Positions 1-7,375 of a DNA stretch of 64,000 nt are shown in pieces. The DNA is from Ornithinimicrobium laminariae (GTDB taxonomy: Bacteria; Actinomycetota; Actinomycetes; Actinomycetales; Dermatophilaceae), in NCBI RefSeq assembly GCF_019457945.1, contig NZ_JAHZSU010000003.1:124001-188000 (forward strand). Reading direction: 5' to 3'. Numbering within the stretch: position 1 is the stretch's first letter; each line of letters begins with the position of its first letter. The position numbers and the translations under genes are program-made. The notes below the pieces were generated by a model. The model made no database searches, had not been told where the DNA came from, and was given only the letters and a program-made list of their open reading frames with translations.

Positions 1-788
1 AGTTCGATCACGCGACCTTCACATACCCAGACTCTGAAGAAGTTTCCTTGTCGTCGTTGGACCTGCGGCCTGAGGCGGAAACTGCAGACGACAGGCCTGT
101 GCTTAGCGACATCACCATGTCCGTTCCAGCAGGCTCGATGGTTGCCGTGGTCGGTCCCAGCGGCGCTGGCAAGTCGACGCTGACCAACTTAGTTTCTCGG
201 CTCTACGACCCGACCGAAGGGTCTGTGCGAATCGGGGGGATGGATCTGCGCGACGCCACCTTCGACAGCCTACGCGACACGATAGGCGTGGTGAGCCAGG
301 ACGCTCACATGTTTAACGACACCATTAGAGCTAACTTGCTCTACGCCGAGCCACAGGCGGATGAACAGCAGATGGAGCAAGCGCTTCGAGGCGCCCGCAT
401 CTGGGAGTTGATCCAACGTCTGCCTGATGGGCTCGACACGGTGGTCGGAGACCGGGGCCACCGGCTCTCCGGTGGTGAAAAGCAGCGACTGGCCATTGCC
501 CGGTTGCTCTTGAAGTCGCCGAGCGTGATCGTGCTGGACGAGGCGACGGCACACCTGGACAGCGAGTCCGAGTCAGCTGTGCAGCGGGCGCTTGATGAGG
601 CTCTTCAAGGGCGCACCTCCATCGTGATTGCGCACCGCCTCTCGACCATCCGCAACGCCAACAAGATCGTGGTGTTGGCAGCGGGCAAGGTGCTGCAGCA
701 AGGGACTCACGAAGAATTGCTGGAAGATGGTGGCATGTACCAAATGCTTTATGAAACGCAGTTTGCCCCGGCAGCCGCTCGGGACTAA
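1..788 (+). CDS. ABC transporter ATP-binding/permease protein, C-terminal part (truncated by window edge)
   Basis: This is the nucleotide-binding domain of an exporter-type ABC protein. The frame is open from base 3 of the window, so the membrane domain and true start lie upstream. Visible in order: Walker A GPSGAGKST, Q-loop VSQD, signature LSGGEKQR, Walker B VIVLDEAT with the catalytic Glu, and the H-loop in IVIAHRLST. The D-loop sequence (HLDSESE) and IAHRLST are typical of MsbA/MdlB-type full-length exporters rather than importers. The substrate cannot be told from this half. A TTG at 48 could start a shorter frame, but the residues before it (FDHATFTYPD) match the first strand of the domain, so it is not the start. 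Confidence 0.9.
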   Translation, partial: FDHATFTYPDSEEVSLSSLDLRPEAETADDRPVLSDITMSVPAGSMVAVVGPSGAGKSTLTNLVSRLYDPTEGSVRIGGMDLRDATFDSLRDTIGVVSQDAHMFNDTIRANLLYAEPQADEQQMEQALRGARIWELIQRLPDGLDTVVGDRGHRLSGGEKQRLAIARLLLKSPSVIVLDEATAHLDSESESAVQRALDEALQGRTSIVIAHRLSTIRNANKIVVLAAGKVLQQGTHEELLEDGGMYQMLYETQFAPAAARD

Positions 789-805
789 GACCCGTCAAGA
801 AGACG

Positions 806-1606
806 CTATTCGTCCTCTTCGTCCCAGATGCGCGTCTTACGGGGTTTGTTCGGCACTGCGCCTTTGGCTTCTCGAGCGTCCAGCACCTCACGACGGAACA
901 GCACGCCAATCAATATGAACCCCAACGGCACAACGAGCCACCACTGGATGGCGTACGCCAAGTGTGAGCCTAACCCGGTATCGGGTTTGTCGGCAGCCTC
1001 GGGGCGGGCAGGAGGCTGTCCGTCTTGAGTGGTTTCGGTCTCTAACTCTAGGTAGGCCGGCAAGAGGTCCAAGTCAGTCTTTTTACTCGCTGAGGCTGTG
1101 TTTATCGAGGCCAGTTGATCTGCTGGCAGGTCGCGCTCTAGATCAATCTCGGGGTTTCGCAACCACCCATGAATAGTCAATGTGCCCTCAGGTGCAGGTG
1201 GCACGTCCGGCAAGATGGAAGCAGTTTCGGCGTTCTCGACCCAGCCACGGTCCACCAAAATGGTGCCACCGCCCGCAGAGTCTCGAAATGGAACAAGGAC
1301 TTCGTATCCGTAGGTGCCTCTAAAGGGCCGATTGCGCACGTAGAGCTGATTTTGGGGAAGGTAGCTCCCTTCGATCTCGACTGCTGTCCACTCACTGGTG
1401 GCCGCCAGCTCTGGGGATTCAGGGGTGAGGACAGTGCTGAGCTGCACAGGGTCGGCACTGTAGTTGGTTTCGACGGCAGTCCGAGCAGCGAGTTTGGCTT
1501 CATGCCGGCCGAACTGCCATTGCCCCAAGCTGAAGGTGGCCCAAGCAAATGCAACCGCAACGAGCAACATGCCTATGCGGCGAAGCGTGAAGAACTGTCG
1601 AAACAT
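806..1606 (-). CDS. SURF1 family protein (cytochrome oxidase biogenesis)
   Basis: This 266-residue membrane protein belongs to the SURF1 family, which helps assemble heme-copper cytochrome c oxidase. An N-terminal membrane helix (about residues 11-28) is followed by the conserved LGQWQFGRHEAK stretch, a long periplasmic domain with the family motif RGWV (in VDRGWVENA), and a second helix near residues 223-241. This helix-domain-helix layout is the family hallmark. Its ATG overlaps the stop of the small upstream gene (TGATG), so it is the last gene of a three-gene minus-strand unit and is probably translationally coupled. The short C-terminal tail is charged and cytoplasmic. Confidence 0.88.
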   Translation of the reverse strand: MFRQFFTLRRIGMLLVAVAFAWATFSLGQWQFGRHEAKLAARTAVETNYSADPVQLSTVLTPESPELAATSEWTAVEIEGSYLPQNQLYVRNRPFRGTYGYEVLVPFRDSAGGGTILVDRGWVENAETASILPDVPPAPEGTLTIHGWLRNPEIDLERDLPADQLASINTASASKKTDLDLLPAYLELETETTQDGQPPARPEAADKPDTGLGSHLAYAIQWWLVVPLGFILIGVLFRREVLDAREAKGAVPNKPRKTRIWDEEDE

Positions 1607-1836
1607 CAGCCGTCAGAGTCGCTGAGCTCTGCGACGGGGATGACATCAATCAAAAAGCCGCGAATGTCGACAAAACTGGACAGGTGGTCACGATGCTCGG
1701 GGCAGGCCGTCCACACTTTGCGTCGAGTTGCCGGGTGAATTTTGGGGTTACGCCACCGCACAGCATCAGTAGCCAGGGCTCGGCACCCCTTCGCACTGCA
1801 CCGCAGGTCGACCGGTGCCGACTCTGACGAAGTCAC
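1606..1836 (-). CDS. Small conserved Cys-rich protein of the DUF3099-SURF1 operon
   Basis: I do not assign a function. The 76-residue protein starts at a GTG at 1836 that overlaps the stop of the DUF3099 gene (GTGA), and it ends overlapping the SURF1 start. It holds a CSAKGC pair near residues 13-18 and a later CPEH (about residues 45-48), which could form a zinc site. The WRNPKIHP and RRKVWTACPEHRDHL stretches resemble small conserved proteins found beside SURF1 in other actinobacteria (family recall, not checked). A longer reading from an ATG at 2016 would run through the DUF3099 gene in another frame and is unlikely. Confidence 0.65.
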   Translation of the reverse strand: MTSSESAPVDLRCSAKGCRALATDAVRWRNPKIHPATRRKVWTACPEHRDHLSSFVDIRGFLIDVIPVAELSDSDG

Positions 1837-2144
1837 TGCTCTTCGTGCAGGTTCTGCGAGGGCGTGACCGGCAGAGCGCGCGTCGGCGAAACTGGCCCAT
1901 TGGTTGCTTGCCGGTGGTCGACGTTGTTCGCCGTCATCACCGCTACTGAAGGAATAAAGATGGCCGCCAAGGCCAAGATGATTCCAATGATGAGTTGGCC
2001 GCTCATGAGGGCCCACACCGAAAGCGGGAAGGCCGCCACTCGGAATGACATCGCGTAGAGGTAGGTACGCATGCGGTTGTTCCGGTCTTCACGCCGCGAC
2101 ACGGGCGCGGTGGTGACACCTTGGAGTCGCCGATTAGTGCGCAT
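1833..2144 (-). CDS. DUF3099 family membrane protein
   Basis: This 103-residue protein begins with a basic, Arg-rich segment (RTNRRLQGV, SRREDRNNR), followed by two hydrophobic helices at about residues 31-47 and 50-70 joined by a short turn, and a polar C-terminal tail. The size and two-helix layout fit DUF3099, an actinobacterial family of unknown function. It leads the operon with the small Cys-rich gene and SURF1, which suggests a link to respiratory-chain assembly (inference only). There is no Shine-Dalgarno site. A TATCAT box lies 6 nt before the ATG, so a leaderless mRNA is likely. Confidence 0.7.
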   Translation of the reverse strand: MRTNRRLQGVTTAPVSRREDRNNRMRTYLYAMSFRVAAFPLSVWALMSGQLIIGIILALAAIFIPSVAVMTANNVDHRQATNGPVSPTRALPVTPSQNLHEEQ

Positions 2145-2150
2145 GACCCC

Positions 2151-2166
2151 ATGATACGGCTACGGT
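2151..2166. promoter_or_regulatory. Divergent leaderless promoter pair, DUF3099 operon / fabG
   Basis: The 28-bp gap holds two -10 boxes facing away from each other. TATCAT on the minus strand (2156-2151) ends 6 nt before the DUF3099 ATG, and TACGGT on the plus strand (2161-2166) ends 6 nt before the fabG GTG. Neither gene has a Shine-Dalgarno site. Confidence 0.65.
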
Positions 2167-2172
2167 ATTCAC

Positions 2173-2913
2173 GTGACTCAGCCGCATCCTTCCCAAGACA
2201 GCCCCGCTCCACGCACCGTGCTCGTCACTGGTGGAAATCGGGGGATCGGTCTCGCTATCGCGCGAGCATTCCAGGCAGCTGGGGACGAGGTGATCATCAC
2301 GCACCGCAGCGGCGAACCCCCAGAGGGCTTGACCGGCGTCAAGTGCGAGGTCACTGACTCCGCAAGCGTCAATGCCGCCTTCGACGAAGCCGAAACCATC
2401 TGGGGCCGCACGACCGATGTTGTCGTGGCCAACGCAGGCATCACCAAGGACACCCTGTTAATGCGGATGAGCGATGAAGATTTCGATGCAGTCGTCGACA
2501 CAAACCTCGCAGGTGCATTCCGCTGCGCTCGTCGAGCGGTCAAGGGAATGATGAGAGCCCGTTCGGGGCGCATCATCTTTGTCTCATCGGTTGTCGGCCT
2601 CTACGGCTCGCCGGGCCAGACCAACTACTCGGCATCCAAGTCCGGCCTGGTCGGTCTTGCTCGTTCCATCACTCGCGAACTCGGCGGCCGTGGGATCACC
2701 GCCAACGTCGTCGCTCCGGGGTTCATTGAGACCGAGATGACCGCTTCTTTGTCCGATGACCTTCGCAAGACATACCTAGCCGGCATTCCATCCGGTCGAT
2801 TTGCTCAACCAGAAGAGGTCGCCGCGGCGGTGACCTTCTTGGCCAGCCCGGCCGCAGGCTACATCTCGGGTGCTGTCATTCCCGTGGATGGCGGTTTGGG
2901 AATGGGACACTAG
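2173..2913 (+). CDS. fabG: 3-oxoacyl-ACP reductase
   Basis: This NADPH-dependent short-chain dehydrogenase carries out the first reduction in type II fatty-acid elongation. The protein has 246 residues, normal for FabG. The nucleotide-binding motif TGGNRGIGLA is at residues 18-27, NAG near residue 86, the catalytic Ser in VSSVVG, and the Tyr/Lys pair in YSASK. The C-terminal GAVIPVDGGLGMGH is typical of FabG and MabA. The GTG start at 2173 is set by a leaderless-type promoter 6 nt upstream. It is followed 35 nt later by fabI, the same order as mabA-inhA in mycobacteria and SCO1815-SCO1814 in Streptomyces (recalled). Confidence 0.93.
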   Translation: MTQPHPSQDSPAPRTVLVTGGNRGIGLAIARAFQAAGDEVIITHRSGEPPEGLTGVKCEVTDSASVNAAFDEAETIWGRTTDVVVANAGITKDTLLMRMSDEDFDAVVDTNLAGAFRCARRAVKGMMRARSGRIIFVSSVVGLYGSPGQTNYSASKSGLVGLARSITRELGGRGITANVVAPGFIETEMTASLSDDLRKTYLAGIPSGRFAQPEEVAAAVTFLASPAAGYISGAVIPVDGGLGMGH

Positions 2914-2948
2914 AAGCGCTGCTCGATCCACTAAGGGGATATGAACTC

Positions 2949-3704
2949 ATGCTGTTGAACAATAAAACGTTGCTGATCACAGGGGTCCTAACCGACTCCT
3001 CCATTGCCTTTCACGTGGCTCGCCTTGCTCAAGAGCAGGGGGCCAAGGTCATCTTGACGTCGTTTGGTCGCACCACCCGTATCACTTCAGCGATTGCGCG
3101 GCGTCTGCCCGAACCTGTGGAAATCGTTGAGCTGGACGTTTCCAACAAGGAGCACCTCGACACCCTGGCAGATCGCCTGCGAGAGCACACAGACAAAATC
3201 GATGGTGTCCTGCACTCGATCGGATTTGCGCCCCAGGGAGCTTTTCACTTCATGGACGCCGAGTGGGAGGACGTGTCGACTGCTGTGCACATCTCGGCCT
3301 ACTCGCTCAAGGCGCTGGCCAAGGCTGCTTTGCCCTTGATGGACCGCGGCGGCAGCATCGTTGGTCTGACCTTTGACGCAACTTTCGCTTGGCCAATCTA
3401 CGACTGGATGGGTGTCGCCAAGTCAGCCTTCGAGTCCACCAACCGATACCTGGCTAGGGACGTCGGCCCCATGGGCATCCGCAGCAACCTCGTTGCAGCC
3501 GGCCCAATCTCCACCACGGCTGCCAAGTCGATCCCTGAGTTCAGCCAGTTCGCAAAGTGGGGTGAGCACGCACCCCTGGGCTGGGACGTCAAGGACCCAG
3601 TACCAGCAGCACAGGCTAGCGTCGCGCTGCTATCCGACTGGTTCCCGGCCACCACTGGTGAGATCGTGCACGTTGATGGCGGATTCCACGCGACCGGGTT
3701 CTAG
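2949..3704 (+). CDS. fabI: Enoyl-ACP reductase (NADH), FabI/InhA type
   Basis: This enzyme catalyses the last reduction of each fatty-acid elongation cycle. The 251-residue protein starts LLNNKTLLITGVLTDSSIAF, the FabI form of the Rossmann motif with its widely spaced glycines. It has the family SIGFAP segment (HSIGFAPQGAF) and the catalytic Tyr-x6-Lys in YDWMGVAKSAF. The C-terminal VDGGFHATGF closes the NADH site. The ATG at 2949 is preceded by an AAGGGGA Shine-Dalgarno. An ATG at 2941 is out of frame and stops after five codons. It forms an operon with fabG and is followed by a strong terminator. Confidence 0.93.
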   Translation: MLLNNKTLLITGVLTDSSIAFHVARLAQEQGAKVILTSFGRTTRITSAIARRLPEPVEIVELDVSNKEHLDTLADRLREHTDKIDGVLHSIGFAPQGAFHFMDAEWEDVSTAVHISAYSLKALAKAALPLMDRGGSIVGLTFDATFAWPIYDWMGVAKSAFESTNRYLARDVGPMGIRSNLVAAGPISTTAAKSIPEFSQFAKWGEHAPLGWDVKDPVPAAQASVALLSDWFPATTGEIVHVDGGFHATGF

Positions 3705-3737
3705 AACGTATGCCGGCCAGACAGGCCGGTGACTCGC

Positions 3738-3778
3738 AAAGCCCGGCCCTTTGCATAGCGCGGGGGCCGGGCTTTGTT
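3738..3778 (+). terminator. Rho-independent terminator after fabI
   Basis: The stem AAAGCCCGGCCC (3738-3749) pairs with GGGCCGGGCTTT ending at 3775, with a 13-15 nt loop, and is followed by GTTAT. It closes the fabG-fabI operon. Confidence 0.8.
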
Positions 3779-3944
3779 ATGGGTGTTCCCTGCTCTTCTT
3801 CCTTGGGCCTCAACGACTGTGGTCTTGGCCTACGTCGGCGCTATAGGCTCGACCTATGCTGAGGGTCTGCTGATAGTCCCAAAGTGCTATTTCCCGCTGT
3901 GCGGGGCGGTGCGATTAACCAACGTGGATGGGGAAGGTCGAAAC

Positions 3945-5126
3945 ATGGCTGAGCGCAAAAGAGATTTTGTCGTGCGATCGCGGACAAGCCCAATCTTGTC
4001 GCTTGCCGCCTTGGTTATCGTCGTTGCCGGGGTGCAAATTTTCTCCGAACAGTTCGGACCGCTAGCTCTCGGATTCATCATTGTCCTCGCCGTGACGCCG
4101 CTGCGCACGCGGCTCATTTCGGCTGGGGCACCCGCGTGGGTGGCAACCTTGAGCGGATTCTTAGCCGCCATCGGCATCGTGGTGGGGCTCGTGGTCAGCC
4201 TCGTTTGGTGTGTTGCTCAGATGACGGCCTTCGTTCGGGACCCGCAGTATCAAGAAGCGCTGCGCGCCGAGCAGGACCGGGTTGCAGGCTGGCTCTCGCA
4301 GATAGGTGTTGAGGATGGCGCAGTTGTCGACGCCATCACCAACCTAGATATGTCACGGGTGGTCAGCACCGTCGGCACCGCCCTTAGCGGGGTGCTAGGG
4401 GTCGTGACGGCGATCGGTCTGGTCATCCTCGTGATGTTCTTTATGATGACTGATGCCGGGCCGATGGCGTCACGCGTTCGGGAACTTGGCAAGGCGAATC
4501 CGCTAGTCGGCAAGGGGCTCAACGGCTTCGTTGACCGGACCCGCACCTATTTGATTGTCACTGCGGCCTTCGGTGGCATTGTCGCAGTGCTTGATGGGGC
4601 CTTCTTATGGGCGATGGGCATCCCGCTAGTGGGGGTTTGGGTCGTCCTATCGTTCGTGACCAACTTCATCCCCAATGTCGGGTTCATTATCGGGGTAATC
4701 CCCCCGGCTTTGGTTGCGCTTCTCACGCAGGGTCCAGAGACCATGATTTGGGTCATTGTTGGGTATTCATTGCTTAACTTCGTGATCCAGTCACTGATCC
4801 AGCCGCGCATTGTTGGCGACTCGGTCGGGCTGTCGACGACGCTGACCTTTGTCTCGTTGGTTTTCTGGTCCTTCGTGATGGGCCCTTTGGGCTCAATCTT
4901 GGCCGTGCCGCTGACGCTGCTGGCTAAGGCGCTCTTGGTCGATATTGACCCCAATTTGCAGTGGCTGCGCCCACTTATCTCGCTGCAGCCGGACGACGGA
5001 CTGGAGAAGCAAGCACTTGTTGAAACAGGCTCACGAGGCGACGGGGCCGAATCGATGGACCATGGTGCGGTTGCCGCGGCGAGTGATCGCGATGATGACC
5101 CACAAAGCGCAGAGAGCCAAAAGTAG
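3945..5126 (+). CDS. AI-2E family transporter (PerM-like permease)
   Basis: This 393-residue polytopic membrane protein belongs to the AI-2 exporter (TqsA/PerM) family. It has an N-terminal helix pair (about residues 18-50), a soluble central segment (about 90-150), then paired helices including NFIPNVGFIIGVIPPAL, which fits the family proline-glycine hairpin, and a late QPRIVGDSVGLSTTLTFVSL stretch that is highly conserved in the family. The acidic C-terminus is cytoplasmic. The start is the ATG at 3945, because a GGGGAAGG Shine-Dalgarno sits 9 nt upstream; the longer upstream frame has no support. The substrate is unknown, and many members do not carry AI-2. Confidence 0.85.
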   Translation: MAERKRDFVVRSRTSPILSLAALVIVVAGVQIFSEQFGPLALGFIIVLAVTPLRTRLISAGAPAWVATLSGFLAAIGIVVGLVVSLVWCVAQMTAFVRDPQYQEALRAEQDRVAGWLSQIGVEDGAVVDAITNLDMSRVVSTVGTALSGVLGVVTAIGLVILVMFFMMTDAGPMASRVRELGKANPLVGKGLNGFVDRTRTYLIVTAAFGGIVAVLDGAFLWAMGIPLVGVWVVLSFVTNFIPNVGFIIGVIPPALVALLTQGPETMIWVIVGYSLLNFVIQSLIQPRIVGDSVGLSTTLTFVSLVFWSFVMGPLGSILAVPLTLLAKALLVDIDPNLQWLRPLISLQPDDGLEKQALVETGSRGDGAESMDHGAVAAASDRDDDPQSAESQK

Positions 5127-5159
5127 CCGTAGCCGACCAATCATGTCGGTTGGCGAGGA

Positions 5160-5205
5160 AATGACGAAGGTGCCACTACCCGCAGGTAGTGGCACCTTCG
5201 TCATT
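5160..5205. terminator. 21-bp perfect hairpin between convergent genes
   Basis: Bases 5160-5180 are perfectly complementary to 5185-5205, with a 4-nt CGCA loop. The stem lies between the convergent AI-2E permease and GAP-family genes, so it probably stops transcription from both sides. No T-run follows on either strand. A direct repeat, TTGGCGAGGA, flanks it at 5150-5159 and 5204-5213. Confidence 0.7.
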
Positions 5206-5223
5206 GGCGAGGACAAGACGGGC

Positions 5224-5892
5224 TCAGCTGACCGCGAGTGCGATACCTCCTGCAAGCGTCTTAGCGCCGAGCGCTAGGAAGAGCACGGCCATCACCAGCG
5301 CGTTATTGGCGATGAGCCATTTTTTTATTGCTGTCAGCACAGGTTCCATACCCTTGGGCGCAATCAAATAGCCGAGGACTGGGAGGATGATGGTCAAGGA
5401 TGCCAAGACGGTGTAAACGAGTGCCACCATGATCTGCTGCCCGCCCGGCAAATCGGCGACGGCGATGGTGCTACCGGCGGCGAGCGCCAGACCGAGATTC
5501 TTAGGGTTAACGGTGGAGATCAAGGCACCAAGTCCTAGCGCCCTTGCTGCTGAGCTCTCTGCAATTGACTCCATCCATCCCGGCAGTTTCGCGGCGCTTC
5601 CTTGACGGGGGCGACCGGCCCATTGCTTCCAGGCGAAAGATAGGAAGGCGGCACCGATCAGAATCTTGACGATGCCCGTGCCCCCACTGCCTCCAGCGCT
5701 CTCAGCGGCCGATCCAACAGCAACCGAGACGAAGAGAATTGCTCCGGTGCCAAAGAGCCAACCCAGCATGAACGCGACGCCATTGCGACCCGCCGCGGGC
5801 GAAAACAACGTCAAAATGACCGCGATGATGGGAACGGGACTGATTGCCGTACCGATCGCCTCGCCAAGGATCTGACCAATGACACTACCCAT
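5224..5892 (-). CDS. GAP family (LysE-superfamily) membrane protein
   Basis: This 222-residue protein has about six hydrophobic segments and the family signatures ISPVPIIAVILTLFSP near the N-terminus and NPKNLGLALAAG in the middle, where the NPK motif marks the LysE/GAP superfamily. The best-known relative is the mycobacterial Gap protein, which helps glycopeptidolipids reach the cell surface. The substrate here is unknown. The start at 5892 is chosen because the protein there begins with a membrane-compatible MGSVIGQILGEAIG and an AGAGAGCGG stretch lies upstream; the longer frame to 6033 adds a polar Cys-rich extension covering the glgC terminator and is unlikely. Confidence 0.75.
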   Translation of the reverse strand: MGSVIGQILGEAIGTAISPVPIIAVILTLFSPAAGRNGVAFMLGWLFGTGAILFVSVAVGSAAESAGGSGGTGIVKILIGAAFLSFAWKQWAGRPRQGSAAKLPGWMESIAESSAARALGLGALISTVNPKNLGLALAAGSTIAVADLPGGQQIMVALVYTVLASLTIILPVLGYLIAPKGMEPVLTAIKKWLIANNALVMAVLFLALGAKTLAGGIALAVS

Positions 5893-5940
5893 TCGTGTCG
5901 ACCGCTCTCTGTGATTGCCGTAGCCACACCCCAGAAGGAT

Positions 5941-5969
5941 GGGCACTTGTGTTGTGGGACAACGTGCCC
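5941..5969. repeat. Bulged hairpin upstream of the GAP-family gene
   Basis: GGGCAC (5941-5946) pairs with GTGCCC (5964-5969), and GTTGT (5951-5955) pairs with ACAAC (5959-5963), leaving a TTGT bulge and a GGG loop. On the minus strand it lies 49 nt before the GAP-family start, between that gene and the glgC terminator. It could be a leader structure; function unknown. Confidence 0.4.
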
Positions 5970-6000
5970 CCGATTTTTGGCCAAGTTGGCCCAGAAAACA

Positions 6001-6036
6001 GTTTTGGGCCCCTGTCGTGCGACAGGGACCCAAAAC
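6001..6036 (-). terminator. Terminator after glgC
   Basis: GTTTTGGG-C-CCCTGTCG (6001-6017) pairs with CGACAGGG-A-CCCAAAAC (6020-6036), giving a 16-bp stem with one mismatch and a 2-nt loop. Read on the minus strand it follows the glgC stop by about 10 nt and leads into TGTTTTCT. Confidence 0.75.
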
Positions 6037-6046
6037 TTCGGTTTTC

Positions 6047-7300
6047 TTAGCCGTCGATGACCATGTCCTTACCGACGACGGTGAGACCAGAATCGGTCAC
6101 CGTGAATCCACGGGAACGGTCAAGGTCGTGATCGACACCGATCTCGGTGCCTTCTGGGACGTAGACGTTCTTGTCGATGATCGCTTTGCGAATGGTGCAG
6201 TGCCGCATGATTTTGACGTTGTCCAAGATGACGGAGTCTTGGATCTGGCTGTGACTGTGGATTCGCACGTTGGGCGAGAGGACTGAGTTGCTCACGTGCG
6301 ACCCGCTAATCACGACACCGGGGGAAATGGCGGACCCGGTGGCGGTCCCTGCCTCGTTGTTCGAGCCACGGACAAACTTGGCTGGCGGGGGGCAGCCGTA
6401 GTCAGTGAGGATCGGCCAATCTGAGTTGTAGAGATTGAAGACCGGGTGGACCGAGACGAGGTCCATGTGCGCGTCATAGTAGGAGTCCATCGTCCCGACG
6501 TCACGCCAGTAGCCCTTGTCGCGGTCGGTGGCTCCGGGCACCTCGTTGTCCTTGAAGTCGTAGACGTAGGCCTCACCCTTCTCGACGAAGGCCGGAACGA
6601 TGTCACCGCCCATGTCGTGCTTCGAACCCTCACGCTCGGCATCTTCCACGACTGCACGCTCAAGCACGTCAGCGTCAAAGACGTAGTTACCCATCGAGGC
6701 AAGGATCTCGTTGGGGGAGTCCGGCAGGCCGGGAGGACTGGTCGGCTTCTCTAGGAACTCCCGGATTTTAGACGGGTTCTCGGGCTCAACGTCAATGACG
6801 CCAAACTGGTCCGCCATACCAATGTCCTGTCGGATGGCTGCAACCGTGACGCCAGCACCGTTCTTGATGTGCTCGTCAACCATTTGCGAGAAGTCCATGC
6901 GATAGACGTGGTCGGCACCGACGACAACAACGATGTCGGGCTTCTCGTCATGCATCAGGTTCAGGCTCTGATAAATCGCATCTGCGCTGCCAGCAAACCA
7001 GTGCTTGCCCATCCGCTGCTGAGCGGGAACGGGGGCAACGTAGTTGCCGAGGAGAGTGGACATTCGCCACGTCTTGGTGACGTGGGTGTCCAAGCTGTGC
7101 GACTTGTACTGGGTCAGGACGACCATCTTGAGGTAGCCAGAGTTGGCGATGTTGGACAGAGCGAAGTCAATCAAGCGGTAGATACCGCCGAATGGAACGG
7201 CAGGCTTGGCCCGATCCGCTGTGAGCGGCATGAGCCGCTTCCCCTCACCACCGGCCAACACGATGGCTAGAACCTTTGACCTATGCGACTTATTCACCAT
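6047..7300 (-). CDS. glgC: Glucose-1-phosphate adenylyltransferase
   Basis: This enzyme makes ADP-glucose from ATP and glucose-1-phosphate. The 417-residue protein has the nucleotidyltransferase motif [20 protein letters not shown] (residues 14-33) and the substrate-binding [20 protein letters not shown] (about 125-137) holds the catalytic Asp. The C-terminal part has the beta-helix repeats of the regulatory domain ([20 protein letters not shown]). It is divergent from glgM across 75 bp. A TAGGTT box 6 nt before the ATG and the lack of a Shine-Dalgarno suggest a leaderless mRNA. A hairpin terminator follows. Confidence 0.95.
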   Translation of the reverse strand: MVNKSHRSKVLAIVLAGGEGKRLMPLTADRAKPAVPFGGIYRLIDFALSNIANSGYLKMVVLTQYKSHSLDTHVTKTWRMSTLLGNYVAPVPAQQRMGKHWFAGSADAIYQSLNLMHDEKPDIVVVVGADHVYRMDFSQMVDEHIKNGAGVTVAAIRQDIGMADQFGVIDVEPENPSKIREFLEKPTSPPGLPDSPNEILASMGNYVFDADVLERAVVEDAEREGSKHDMGGDIVPAFVEKGEAYVYDFKDNEVPGATDRDKGYWRDVGTMDSYYDAHMDLVSVHPVFNLYNSDWPILTDYGCPPPAKFVRGSNNEAGTATGSAISPGVVISGSHVSNSVLSPNVRIHSHSQIQDSVILDNVKIMRHCTIRKAIIDKNVYVPEGTEIGVDHDLDRSRGFTVTDSGLTVVGKDMVIDG

Positions 7301-7306
7301 GCGCCA

Positions 7307-7369
7307 AACCTACTGGTTTCTAGCAGTCTTTTGCGAGGGGTAGCCGCACATCGTTTGAGCCGATAGCGT
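7307..7369. promoter_or_regulatory. Divergent leaderless promoter pair, glgC / glgM
   Basis: TAGGTT on the minus strand (7312-7307) ends 6 nt before the glgC ATG, and TAGCGT on the plus strand (7364-7369) ends 6 nt before the glgM GTG. Neither gene has a Shine-Dalgarno site. Confidence 0.65.
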
Positions 7370-7375
7370 GACGGC

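Noticed and set aside
3774..3944. N-terminal extension of the first AI-2E permease
   Set aside because: The extension starts inside the fabI terminator region. A good Shine-Dalgarno and ATG at 3945 give a normal family N-terminus.
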